A DNA stretch of 64,000 nt from contig NC_087064.1 in assembly GCF_963678635.1 (NCBI RefSeq), positions 68,188,025 through 68,252,024 of the forward strand, written 5' to 3'. A program made the translations under genes and the position numbers. Shown here one piece after another: positions 1 to 9,513 of this stretch (position 1 is the stretch's first letter; every line of letters starts with the position of its first letter). The notes beneath the pieces were generated by a model. It was not told where the DNA came from. It made no database searches and was given only the letters and a program-made list of their open reading frames with translations. This DNA is from Symsagittifera roscoffensis (lineage: Eukaryota; Xenacoelomorpha; Acoela; Convolutidae).

Positions 1-977
1 AATTTAGAAAAGTTTAAATTATTAAAAGATCTGGGAATACATCTGTCTGAAGAGATTTTTTTTAGAACATTCACGTCAATGTTAAGATGAGGAAGGCGAA
101 CATAAGTTTGTATCTTCCCCGGTAAAATCTATTGGCAAAATTCAGGACATTCGTAAAGCTGGGACAGTATAAGTCTTTGACACTTCCAGACGTTGTATAG
201 TTTCACATGTGTAACATAAACTCGAAAAAAAAATAACGCTGGAAAGCTTAGAAAAGAAATTGTTAAATTGATAACAAGAAACAGAGAGTCTGAATACAAA
301 AGACAGCTCTGGTTCTTTAAAAGTTTGCTCCTCACAATGTTTTTTCAAATAAGAACTGTCTTTTTAATTGTGAAAAGACTAAATGAGAACAGCAGCTATA
401 TTCCCTTGCCAGATCAGCAAAATTGTGAAGACAGGACGAAAAAAGTTTTCAAATGGTCAAATATGCAAATCGAAAAAGCGCGAAATGTGTTTGTGTTCAA
501 AACAAGTCGATTCATAAATTGAATGGAAAACTTTTTAAACGTTAGAAAATGACAGTGCAGAAAATCCAATAATCATAACGTTGTGAAATTGATTTATAAA
601 AACAATTTCTTAACAAAACTTTTGTTCATGGAAATTATTTTATGATTGTCTAAATTGTCGAAATAACTGGACAAAATTTTAATGAATATCGACTGCCATC
701 AAAAATTTTCTCCATTTTTCTGCAAATTCACAACACAATTAACAACAACAACAAAAAGTAATTATATCATAAAAAATAATGAATTTTTTGAAAATTTAAA
801 ACAAATTCGCCTTGCTCAAAACATGTTCGCCCTAGCATACAATAATTATCAATTTAATTCATTCATCAAATGAAACTAACCAATTCTTATATTTAAGAAA
901 GTATTTGAATTGAAAATCGAGTTTGCGCCCGTTTAAAAGTAAAAAGTAAATTAGCCTTTTCTCAATACAAGATCGCG
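1..977. other. AT-rich sequence, no gene seen
   Basis: This stretch is AT-rich. The open frames on either strand are short, made of low-complexity codons, and match no family I recognise. I see no splice-bounded coding block. A 17-bp piece near 854 (TTCATTCATCAAATGAA) is nearly repeated near 1021, which suggests old repeat material. I call no gene here. Confidence 0.5.
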
Positions 978-1428
978 TTGAAAATAAACTCTCATTTTTA
1001 TAAAATTTTCATCAACTTATTTCATTCCTCAAATGAACGTATTAATATTTTTAATCGAATGAAAAAAAAAGTTAACTATGACGAGTTCAATAAGCTAAAC
1101 AAACTCGCTCTTTACAAAATTTTTTATTACCTTAATAAAAAAGATTACAAGAATATCCTTGAAGCAATCACAAAACGGGAAGTCTATCAATTGAGAGTCG
1201 GAGATCTACAACTGATACAACTATTACGACTGCCAACGCCAAGATATGTGAGTTTGAATATTTCGAAGTCCCCGATGACTCCAATATATTGATTTTGAGG
1301 TCCAGTATCATGGCTCGAATGAGAGAGAAAACATGCCAAATTACACCATAAATCACTCCTATAGAGGCAGTAGCACGGAAAAAAACTTTAAGTACCGAAT
1401 AAATTTCCATCAATTGAGCTTAAATCGG
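978..1428 (+). pseudogene. Left half of a decayed ORF interrupted by the retrotransposon
   Basis: An open frame runs from 978 to 1292 (104 codons). After one frame change the reading seems to go on with a block containing VPDDSNILILRSS and ARMREKTCQ, directly up to the LTR at 1429. The right flank of the retrotransposon (from 24775) also opens in a coding-like frame, so I infer that both halves belong to one older ORF that was cut by the insertion. It carries frame breaks, so it was probably already a dead transposon ORF. The family is unknown. A LINE or other transposon accessory ORF is the likeliest origin. Confidence 0.35.
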
Positions 1429-2352
1429 TGTAACATTCGCCCGGAAGATACATATCGACGGAAAACAAAACTAAGTCTTAAGACGACTGGCTAACGTTTA
1501 AACAGAGCTTTGCATGCTTTTCACCGTCTCTACCAAGCCAGTACTTTTCGGTGGTCTTTTCTAACATCGGGTCGACAAAAACGTTACTGCCTTCGGCTTC
1601 GGTCAAAACACTCAAATTAACTAGATTACATGCAGAAATAGTGAGCTCATGGCTGGGTCTCAGTATCCCCAGACCACGAGATCACTCCTAAAAACAGGGC
1701 TACTACTTATTATATTACTATTGTTTTTGTTCAGTAGATAAAAATCATCATCTCCATCGAAGATGGATCAACCCTTTCCCCCAACTCCTAGCTTCTCATC
1801 CCTATCAAAATGAATCCAGATATTAATTAAATTCAAGTCAGGACATGACAGGAAGCTAAAAGTTTATGCAACAGGATAAAAGTTTCAGTTCCTTTACCCT
1901 TCCGGATTGATGAATCCGCTGGATCAAGCTCGCTAATCCTGATTTTCTCTTAATCCGGAAGGCCGTCTCTCACCCTTCACCGTTGTTCGCAACGGCCTTG
2001 CAACTATTGTAGCAGCACAATAGTTGCAACTCGGAGTGTTCTTCTGTTACTCTGTAACTCGTTGTTGTTTTCCGATCTCAATTTCGTTGTTGTTGCTAGC
2101 GCAGCTAATGTTGTTCTTGTGTTTTTCTTTTACTTCTTTGCCAAAATGGCCGTTTCTGACGTTTCTCAGAAATATGACGTCATAATTCGAATTTTTGAAA
2201 TTTTAAAATACCAGAATATTCTAGCCCTCACCGTTTGGCCAATCGTTCCAATAACGTTCTTAATTCTTAATAACCACCAATCCGGAAGGCTTACTGCTAA
2301 AAATTCGAAGTCTGCATAAATTGCATTTTGGCCATTCTGGTCGAATGTCACA
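1429..2352 (-). repeat. Left LTR (3' LTR in coding orientation)
   Basis: This 924-bp repeat is matched by 23888-24774. It is longer because it keeps a 36-bp segment at about 1505-1546 that the other LTR lacks. In the other copy that segment has been deleted between short CTT repeats. It contains an 11-bp perfect inverted pair, CCTTCCGGATT near 1898 and AATCCGGAAGG near 1951, that could form a stem of the LTR RNA. A third copy of the motif lies near 2278. The minus-strand reading starts TGTGACATTC and ends AATGTTACA, the usual TG...CA form. Confidence 0.93.
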
Positions 2353-2365
2353 TACTCCCCGGACA
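2353..2365 (-). promoter_or_regulatory. Polypurine tract (plus-strand primer site)
   Basis: On the coding strand the bases TGTCCGGGGAGTA sit directly against the LTR start TGTGACATTC. A short G/A-rich run in this position is where LTR elements keep the RNase H-resistant primer for plus-strand DNA. The tract is short for the family (GGGGAG). The 11-mer TGTCCGGGGAG also occurs three more times inside the element, with one variant copy (see findings). Confidence 0.7.
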
Positions 2366-3026
2366 GTCCCGTCAATGTCCTCATTGAATCGCACAATGTT
2401 CGTAAAATGGTTACAGTGTCATCGAACCGAATTTATAAAATGCACGAAATTACTTTTATCCACGTCACATCGACTCACTGCAGACCATAAATGGCATCAT
2501 ACTACATCACTATAGCCTTCAAATTCTTTCATTAATCTGCACATTGAGGATATGACTTAAGATAAAACATATTTTCTGACTCCCAGTGTCAATGTACCGA
2601 TTAAAACTTTTTCTCTTTGATTTAAAAGGTGTTGGCTTGCAGGACAGTCCTGCCAACCAACAAGCTAAAATTATCCTACTACGCTTTTCCCTTCGGAAAT
2701 CTTGCTTGTTATTGTCCTGAATATTAAAACTAAGAAACTTTGTGGTTAGAAAGAACTATGAAACAATCTTCCTCTTCGAGAGATTACTCAAGCCTTCCAT
2801 GTCACCACAAAGTGATCAGTCTTCCTAAGTGATTAAAAACAATCATGCAGGCTGGAATATTTAAATATACTCTCCTCTTAAGCCTTTCTAAATAAACAAT
2901 AAGTGTCTCTAAAGCCACTTCAACCAAAATCAAAATGCAAATCCATAAATGCAACAATTTCAAAACTCAACTAAATGTTCCAGTTCCCAATCACAACTCG
3001 GCTGCTCGGCCCCTCACTCGAGTTCC
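2366..3026 (-). other. 3' noncoding region of the retrotransposon with a strong hairpin
   Basis: No ORF of note lies between the last reading frame and the PPT. The segment at 2639-2653 (GCAGGACAGTCCTGC) is a perfect 7-bp stem around a single base. The arms can be extended by GTTGG at 2631-2635 and CCAAC at 2657-2661 across a small internal loop. This could be a structured RNA element of the 3' end. The rest is AT-rich and featureless to my eye. Confidence 0.5.
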
Positions 3027-3833
3027 TCACACACACAAAACAATTCTGAGTTTTAACTTTTCTTCATCACTCCTTTGTTCTCTTCTTTTTTCTGAATCAT
3101 ATTCTTCGCGAGTCAGTCCCATCATGCACCAGGCGAACCTGAGTTGTAACTCTGTCCTTACGTAAGGTACTGCCACGAGAGCATGTATTCTTGGCGTAGT
3201 CCTCATTTCTTCTTCGAAATACCTCAATACTACTGCTTTCCATGGAAGGCTCACTAACTGCTCGATCGTTTCCGCCTGTACGTCAGACGACGCCAAAGTT
3301 CCATACGCCTTCTGCTTGAGGGTGGTGCCTTGCAACATCATTTCCAGATAACCCTCCATGGATTTTTCGTCTTCCAGGGCCATCACATACCCTCTAGCCG
3401 AGTTTCGGTATTCCAACATCTCCATGTATCCACCGGTGGGTTCATCCATCGACACTGTCTCCGACACTGTTAGTCGGTTGTATTTCACTGGTGTTAGTTG
3501 TCCTGCAACACTTCCCTTTCCATGATTCATGGGAGATGGCTTGAAGTCCCTCATTTTGCTCTCTCCACATTGGCTGAGTATTTCCATTTCTAAAGCTGCT
3601 CCAGTCAGAGTGCGGTCACTCCTTTTGAATTTATAACCGGTTGACTTTATCCCCGCCATGAGAATGGGTGGCACCATCGCTATATCTGTTAATATTCTAT
3701 CTGTGCCAGACAATTGATAATCACCTTGCCCCAAATCCATGACCTCCTCGACTCGTTTCCTTTTCGCTGAGTTACCAGTTTTCATCGATATTTCTGAATC
3801 CACCTTCGTCTTTCCAACTCTCCTCGGCATCAC
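3027..3833 (-). CDS. Retrotransposon accessory ORF, 268 aa, unknown
   Basis: This is the last frame of the element in coding order. It overlaps the end of the preceding 397-aa frame and lies in a different phase. The real start may be the internal Met overlapping the previous stop (ATGAAAACTGGTAA, near 3785). I recognise no domain. The protein is hydrophilic with a basic segment early on (KRKRVEEV), has no signal peptide or membrane span, and ends in a charged tail. The good codon structure over 800 bp supports a real product. The frame change upstream could be an indel in this copy rather than a true overlap. Confidence 0.55.
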   Translation of the reverse strand: MMPRRVGKTKVDSEISMKTGNSAKRKRVEEVMDLGQGDYQLSGTDRILTDIAMVPPILMAGIKSTGYKFKRSDRTLTGAALEMEILSQCGESKMRDFKPSPMNHGKGSVAGQLTPVKYNRLTVSETVSMDEPTGGYMEMLEYRNSARGYVMALEDEKSMEGYLEMMLQGTTLKQKAYGTLASSDVQAETIEQLVSLPWKAVVLRYFEEEMRTTPRIHALVAVPYVRTELQLRFAWCMMGLTREEYDSEKRREQRSDEEKLKLRIVLCV

Positions 3834-4965
3834 TCTGCTGCCTTAACTTCATTTTCATCGCATTGATTTTATCAATCACCATTTTTGATCGCATCGTCCC
3901 TCTCCTGGTTCTTGACAGATACACCACTTCTCCTTCTTCGTCCTGCGGTGTCATCTTGATGGGAGAATTCGCTTCACTCTCATCAGTGGCTGAGTCGATC
4001 AATAACTCACTCAGTCTCCCTTCACACTCATCAAGCTTGTCAAGTACTTCTCTCATCAAGGGTTGATTGAGACCTGTTTTGAGGATGGACTGGGTCCCAT
4101 AGCTCTGAATCACGGTCCAGACTTCTTCCATAAACGCCACTCTGTCTAGCTTACATCCCGTCCTACTCTCATGGTCTCGTTGATGTACTTCCCATTCTTC
4201 TTCGGGCAGCGTTCCCAAGAAAGGTACTCTGGCTGAGGCCTCTATTCTTCTCCTCCGAGGTGATTCCATAAGGATTCTCTGGTCGTTATTTCTCGAATTG
4301 CCAGGAGAGCTGCTCTCCGACAAATTCCGTTTCATTTCCTCAAAGGCTGACGGAGGCTCCAGTGTCGAGATGCCTTCATCCGCTGGCTCAGTCGTTTCCA
4401 ACGTGTCTGCATTATTCTGAAGATCACTGAAGATATTGAAATCCAGGCTGGATGTTCCTCCTGTCGATGCCCTGTCGTCTTCCCCACCAGCTTGATCTTG
4501 TTGCATGGGTTCTTCAGTCTGACGGCTTCCACCCTGTCCGTCATCTCCTTCTGACTTATCCTTGTTCGCGCTCGATGGTCCTTGTTCGTCATTGTCGGCT
4601 TCTTCCTGGAATCTCGGTATGAGCAATGTACTGGCCGATTTATCTTCCTCTTCTCCATGGACCACTTTGATTTCTTCGCAGCCGAAGGGTGCTAGGAAAG
4701 TTCCTGTCTGCAGTACTCCTCCCGGAGCTAAGCCTAGTCCCTTCCATTCCTCATCAAATCTTCCAGGCTTGGGAGTAGCGGCGTTGCTTATTCGCCTTCT
4801 CGTCGCTTGATCCGTGTACGCAAATCGTGTGTACTGTAACACGGCGGCATTTCTCCCCACGAAGTATGGATCCATCGTCACCGAGAAATTCCCAACTCTC
4901 CTTTCATTGGTCTCGAATGCTCTCAACCTAGGAGTTTGTACCACGGAGACTGCTCCGAGCAACAT
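3772..4965 (-). CDS. Retrotransposon accessory ORF, 397 aa, acidic, unknown
   Basis: The frame is the same as that of the two upstream frames (5011-5667 and 5671-9513), and reading continues from the TAA at 5011 through 15 codons to this Met. It therefore probably forms the C-terminal part of one long polyprotein. The first about 110 residues look folded. The middle (about 115-270) is rich in D, E, S, G and Q and is probably disordered. The last part is mixed and charged. I see no membrane segment, zinc motif or catalytic signature, and I do not recognise the family. Confidence 0.55.
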   Translation of the reverse strand: MLLGAVSVVQTPRLRAFETNERRVGNFSVTMDPYFVGRNAAVLQYTRFAYTDQATRRRISNAATPKPGRFDEEWKGLGLAPGGVLQTGTFLAPFGCEEIKVVHGEEEDKSASTLLIPRFQEEADNDEQGPSSANKDKSEGDDGQGGSRQTEEPMQQDQAGGEDDRASTGGTSSLDFNIFSDLQNNADTLETTEPADEGISTLEPPSAFEEMKRNLSESSSPGNSRNNDQRILMESPRRRRIEASARVPFLGTLPEEEWEVHQRDHESRTGCKLDRVAFMEEVWTVIQSYGTQSILKTGLNQPLMREVLDKLDECEGRLSELLIDSATDESEANSPIKMTPQDEEGEVVYLSRTRRGTMRSKMVIDKINAMKMKLRQQSDAEESWKDEGGFRNIDENW

Positions 4966-5010
4966 CCTTCTTATTAGAGGGAATTCAGGGATTGCCTCCG
5001 GTAGCTTCTT

Positions 5011-5667
5011 TTAATCGCCCCAGTCCTTCGTCTCTTCTCTCACCTTGTGATATGCTGCAGTGAGACGAGGCACTCTAGTTATTTCACCATTCGTTTTGTC
5101 ATAGGGTCTCAGATTCCAAAGCTTTGGAAACACCTCGATGTGTCCTCTTTCTACTTCTCCCATGCGGTCACGGAAGTGATCGTCAAAATTGATGACTGTC
5201 ATCTCTGGCTCCGATATTTTCGCAAATAACAGATCTTCACTCATGAGCTCCCGCAATGTGTTCTGCTCACACCAGTTCAGTGTACTACCGTCCACTGCCG
5301 ATATGAGGTTCAGGTGCAGCACCGACCTCCTATATGCTTCCACTTTAACGTCAGGGAACGCAAACGTGACTGCTGGTCCATAGATCACTGTCACGAGCTC
5401 CGTGACTCCTCTGATCAGCGCCAAGGGATCGGTCCTCATAGCCAAGCTCAGATCCGTTAATAGCGGCATGCCTCCAACATGTCGTCTAACATCTTCCTCT
5501 CTTTCAATTGTCTCGTCTTCTCCGGTTCCAAAGCGATTTTGCTGCAAGAGATATTGGATAAGAGTGTGTCTCAGATCTCTTATTTTGTTCCACGAGTCCG
5601 TGGATTTCTTCATATCCAGGTTCCTCACTCTCTCTTTCATCTGCTCTGGACAACGTGCCAGTTTCAT
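5011..5667 (-). CDS. Retrotransposon accessory ORF, 218 aa, unknown
   Basis: This lies in frame behind the 1280-aa SGNH protein. The two are separated only by TGA and one further codon (CTA) before this Met. It ends at a TAA at 5011-5013, after which the same frame stays open into the next ORF. It has no recognised domain. The block around residues 75-205 looks like a compact alpha/beta domain, with hydrophobic strands such as LVTVIYGPAVTFAF. The arrangement suggests that it is part of the same polyprotein as its neighbours, reached either by readthrough or, in intact copies, by a sense codon. Confidence 0.55.
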   Translation of the reverse strand: MKLARCPEQMKERVRNLDMKKSTDSWNKIRDLRHTLIQYLLQQNRFGTGEDETIEREEDVRRHVGGMPLLTDLSLAMRTDPLALIRGVTELVTVIYGPAVTFAFPDVKVEAYRRSVLHLNLISAVDGSTLNWCEQNTLRELMSEDLLFAKISEPEMTVINFDDHFRDRMGEVERGHIEVFPKLWNLRPYDKTNGEITRVPRLTAAYHKVREETKDWGD

Positions 5668-5673
5668 TAGTCA
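5668..5673 (-). other. UGA CUA stop context between two in-frame ORFs
   Basis: On the coding strand the stop of the 1280-aa frame reads TGA followed by CTA, then ATG. UGA CUA is the best known leaky stop context, used for example in alphavirus replicase genes and in several animal readthrough genes. The frame downstream is open for 218 codons. The sequence alone cannot tell programmed readthrough from a chance nonsense mutation. The other five in-frame stops of the element do not have this context. Confidence 0.4.
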
Positions 5674-8600
5674 TCCCAAGTTTCCGTGGGTTATTGCTAT
5701 CAATGTCAGAAGTCCATCTAGTCGCAGGTTCTGTATTCCATCCGTGAGCAGTATCGCCGGTCCTTTCACGAAACTCTCCGCTCGAACAAGGCTATTAATT
5801 CCACTATCGATACTCTCACTACTGCTTGGAGGAATTCCTTTATCAAATAGTGCGAGACTTTCGGGTAAACTTTTTGCCAAGAAGGACGCGGTCCATCCGG
5901 CTCCCAACCCTTCTAGCATGCTGTCTGTCCTTTCAAATCTCTCCTGTCCCTTCACTTCCTGGGTCCAGAAGGTTTCTAGAGTAATCTGACACATTCTGTT
6001 CACAAACTCAGCGGTCTTTTCTCCGGCATTTTCCGCCAGGTTCACCTCCTTCAACAAGTAGGCATGTATCTTCGTGATCATTACGGGGCCTTGCTGAAAA
6101 GCATCTGCACCCAATGCCGCTACTCTAGGATTCAGGTGTAGCCACTGGTTGGCTTCCGGCTTGGTTCTCAGAACCATCGCCTCCAGATGAGCTCTCGTCT
6201 CTAGTGAGTTTTTTCTTCTTGTGTCTTCACTTGCCACCTCCATTGCTCGGAACCATAAGTCGTTGGACATTGCCGTGATCACTCGATGGTCGTCGTCTAT
6301 TCCCGGTTTCATTTTGAGTTGCCGACTGAAAATGGACAGTTCCAACCCCAGCACTTCGTCCAACACTAACATGTGTAGCGCGTGGTCCTTGAATCCTCTC
6401 ATCGCGTTTGAGATATCTGACCATACTGCAGGCAGTTCAGCCTTAAGTGGCCTCAGGTTCTCCATTTCTATCATGCGATTCGGGGCCGATATGATCACAT
6501 CATATTTTCCTTCCGAAAGTAAGGCTACCATTGCATACACAAACTTCAATCCATCCGGGAGATGTGCATATCCCGGAGACAACGCGAATACTACTCTCAA
6601 CGCCACTTTATTGAATGACCCCTCCTTCGTCGCATCCACCACTTCACCCATCGACTCCAGGATGTCTTTTATTGCTGGCCATACTGCGTTTTCTGCTGTT
6701 GCAGGATCTCTGAGCCTGCTCAGAAAACCTCTACTGTGTAGATGGTCATTGATGCCAGCAAACACAATCGTTATTGGGTTCATGTCTGTCTGCCTTTGTA
6801 CCCCTATAGCCAAAGACACTGATTGCAATAGGTCTAGGTCAACCGCGGCCAGCATTATGACGTCCGGCCAAAACAAAGACTTGGAGGTGTATACGAACTC
6901 TGAATTCGCTACTACCATGATCTTGGCCTTCCTCATCTCTGCTTTGTCATAGGCGGCGAAGATGGTCTCATCTTTCTTTATCGCTGTCAATCCGCCATAT
7001 CTCTGGGCATCACCATCTTGGTTCACTAGTTTTGGGTACACTCTCTCCTTCACATGACCAGGTGGTGTCGTCAGCTGCCTAAATATCTTCACGTGTTGTC
7101 CAATCGGCGCTCTCGCCGTCAGGAATCTTCCTGGTCTCTCTTTACGATTCCCCTCATCATGGTTCAATCTCACATCTTGCAACGGTCTCGCATTCATTGG
7201 TCCCATCGTGTTGTTAGAGGGCAGTCCCTCCAAATCAGCAAATCTCAAGGCCGTCGTGGAGCTGAAATTTATGCTAGCGGCTATCAACCAGTCTACGCCG
7301 GTTATTGAGTATAATCTGCTGACGGATAGCATCGCTCCATTCAGCATCCTCCTTGCATCTTCGATGAAGCTTACTCTCTGCAGGTCCAGCTTCATTAGTT
7401 CGTCTTTGTATATATGCCAAGGAGACGGTATGGATCTCGACCACAACAATGAGCCTCTGCTCGGTCTCTCCTCTCGACTGGTACTCGTCGTCTCCGACCT
7501 AGTGTCCGATCTAGATGTGCCTGCTACTTCTTCGATTGGTTGGTTGACAGGTCCTATCCTTCTCCTAGGATGAATTGTCCTCCTCATCGGTGCTTCTCCC
7601 AACCGATCCTGCACGTCTGTTCTTCGACCTGGTTCGCTGGAGCTTTGTTGCCGGTAATTCGTGACGGCTGGGACCGTACCCAGGCGTTTTTCCAGGCTAG
7701 GGGGCACAAAAGTGGTAATCACCGCATCACTCACCGTTCCCTTTTCCTTCAGCACTCCTGTGTCAAAGAGTTCTGCTTCCAGCTCATCCAACCGTTCTTG
7801 GAAGACTCGATTCAACCAAGCGTGTCCTTCGATACTGTCGAAGTGGATGCCATCCGTGGTCAGTCTGGCCTGATCCATGGCTCTCAACTCATGTTCAATG
7901 TCCATGAGGATCATCCTTCCGGCATTTCGATTTGCTAGGTTCCTCAAGATGTTGTTCCATCTTATGACTCCCTCGTTGTGCCTTCTTCCTGATGCTGTCA
8001 GGCTTCTCGCGTTCATTGGCACCGTACAAACGGTCAGTACAGCGCAACTGAACTTCTGCCAGAGAGTAGTGAACAAACACACCATCATTGACTCCCACAG
8101 TGCTTCCTGCTCGTCTGATCCTCTGGAGATATCATTCGTCCCAACTAAGATCATCACATTGGGAATCTTCCCTGGATTCATCAGTTCCACCATCCGATAT
8201 AATTGGGCTATCGTCGCGCCTCCAAAGGCCATCACCGTGGTGACCCATGAGGTCCTCAAATTCGACAGCACTCTGACTAAGCTGTCTCCCAATATCAGGT
8301 GAGATGTCCCGAGTGGTGGTTGCTGCAGGTTCACAGCCGGGCTCCAGGTAGCTCGATTGAAGCAGGCCCTCGGATCTGTCTCCGGAACTCCCGTGAAATT
8401 ATACTTCAATTGATTATTCTTCTGCACGTCTATTATACGAGACACTTTCTTCGCTGGCATCTTTCGTACTTTCCTCTCTGGGATTCTCGAGCTCCCCATG
8501 ATTGGTGTCACGTTACTTATCCCTTGTCTGATCACGGTCTGGGAGAGTTGTACTCTGCCCATATCGTCAATCGTTCCATAGGGTGCAGTCACCCCGGAAC

Positions 8601-9513
8601 CTGGCGCATTCTTGTTAGCGACCAGTCGTCCAGCTGTCTCTATCAGCCTCCTCACTGTCTGTTCTACGACGGGATCACCCAAGGTGTCACTAGGATCCGG
8701 GATTGTTACTCGATTTATCTCTGCTGGAAGCCGTGTCTCCGTTGTTTGACTCATTTCTCGAGGCGTCAAGAGCTCCATCGGGGACTGCCCACGAGGAATA
8801 TCCCTTGCAGGTATCACTTTCTCCACGGCCGTTGTCAACGCCACCTGCTCCGATCGCTCTTTGTATTCCTGCCTTAAGCGCTCGATCTCTTGACCCTGCT
8901 TTTTGTTGCAGTCTTCAAACAACTTTCTCCACATGTCCCGATCTTCCTCCATCTGGAGCATGCTTTTGGTCATCTCGTCCAGCTCCTTCTCCGTACTTCT
9001 CAGCTGATCGTTCATCTCGTCCAGATCTTGTATGGTTTGGTTCGTCTGAACCTTCTGTGTTACTTTCGCCCTTTTTGGTGGCACAGCTGCTCTCAGTGGT
9101 GAACCAGACGAGGGCGCCTCGCTGTTCATCTCCTGATGCATTCTCGTCAGCCCAGGTTTAGGCTTAGAGGGCATTGGCATCTCACCTGGTTGGTAAGTCC
9201 TGGAACTTCCCAATCCAGGCTCATTCGCCAAGTCACTCCCTGAGAGAGCCCCGTTTCTCCACCTCATCACTCTCATGTTCGGGCGGTCTAGTACTCCTCT
9301 TTCTCCATATGCTGCCATCAACAGGACTTCAGTGGGGCGGTCCCCACGGTTGTCGTGCCCCAAGATGTTGATCAGGGCGGTCAGCAACATGACCACCTCT
9401 GGGTCCTCCAGAGCGAAGTCTCGTTCGATCAGCCGACGATAGATCGCATCTACCATCGGTCCTACATATGCCTCTGCCAGGTCCATCAATTCATCCAGGT
9501 TAAAGTTGTCCAT
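5671..9513 (-). CDS. Retrotransposon SGNH (GDSL-type) hydrolase protein, 1280 aa
   Basis: The Met at 9513 opens a frame with an alpha-helical N-terminus, a Pro/Ser-rich linker, and a coiled coil at about residues 160-225 (EKELDEMTKSMLQMEEDRD). A clear SGNH hydrolase domain follows at about 400-580. It shows block I LILGDSLVRVL with the nucleophile Ser, block II FGGAT with Gly, block III VGTND with Asn, and block V DGIHFD with the Asp and His of the triad. All catalytic positions are present. A second region at about 870-1080 has the look of the same fold with GIND in place of GTND (VFAGINDHLHSRG), but no clear nucleophile motif. SGNH esterase domains are known from ORF1 of CR1-type LINEs. In a Gypsy element the domain is unusual. 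Its substrate is unknown; a lipid or acetyl ester is possible. It follows a spacer with a good splice acceptor, so it may be translated from a spliced RNA. Confidence 0.75.
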   Translation of the reverse strand: MDNFNLDELMDLAEAYVGPMVDAIYRRLIERDFALEDPEVVMLLTALINILGHDNRGDRPTEVLLMAAYGERGVLDRPNMRVMRWRNGALSGSDLANEPGLGSSRTYQPGEMPMPSKPKPGLTRMHQEMNSEAPSSGSPLRAAVPPKRAKVTQKVQTNQTIQDLDEMNDQLRSTEKELDEMTKSMLQMEEDRDMWRKLFEDCNKKQGQEIERLRQEYKERSEQVALTTAVEKVIPARDIPRGQSPMELLTPREMSQTTETRLPAEINRVTIPDPSDTLGDPVVEQTVRRLIETAGRLVANKNAPGSGVTAPYGTIDDMGRVQLSQTVIRQGISNVTPIMGSSRIPERKVRKMPAKKVSRIIDVQKNNQLKYNFTGVPETDPRACFNRATWSPAVNLQQPPLGTSHLILGDSLVRVLSNLRTSWVTTVMAFGGATIAQLYRMVELMNPGKIPNVMILVGTNDISRGSDEQEALWESMMVCLFTTLWQKFSCAVLTVCTVPMNARSLTASGRRHNEGVIRWNNILRNLANRNAGRMILMDIEHELRAMDQARLTTDGIHFDSIEGHAWLNRVFQERLDELEAELFDTGVLKEKGTVSDAVITTFVPPSLEKRLGTVPAVTNYRQQSSSEPGRRTDVQDRLGEAPMRRTIHPRRRIGPVNQPIEEVAGTSRSDTRSETTSTSREERPSRGSLLWSRSIPSPWHIYKDELMKLDLQRVSFIEDARRMLNGAMLSVSRLYSITGVDWLIAASINFSSTTALRFADLEGLPSNNTMGPMNARPLQDVRLNHDEGNRKERPGRFLTARAPIGQHVKIFRQLTTPPGHVKERVYPKLVNQDGDAQRYGGLTAIKKDETIFAAYDKAEMRKAKIMVVANSEFVYTSKSLFWPDVIMLAAVDLDLLQSVSLAIGVQRQTDMNPITIVFAGINDHLHSRGFLSRLRDPATAENAVWPAIKDILESMGEVVDATKEGSFNKVALRVVFALSPGYAHLPDGLKFVYAMVALLSEGKYDVIISAPNRMIEMENLRPLKAELPAVWSDISNAMRGFKDHALHMLVLDEVLGLELSIFSRQLKMKPGIDDDHRVITAMSNDLWFRAMEVASEDTRRKNSLETRAHLEAMVLRTKPEANQWLHLNPRVAALGADAFQQGPVMITKIHAYLLKEVNLAENAGEKTAEFVNRMCQITLETFWTQEVKGQERFERTDSMLEGLGAGWTASFLAKSLPESLALFDKGIPPSSSESIDSGINSLVRAESFVKGPAILLTDGIQNLRLDGLLTLIAITHGNLG

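Noticed and set aside
129-522. Short frames of 60-84 codons near the left edge
   Set aside because: Low-complexity, overlapping on both strands, no splice context or homology; treated as noise.
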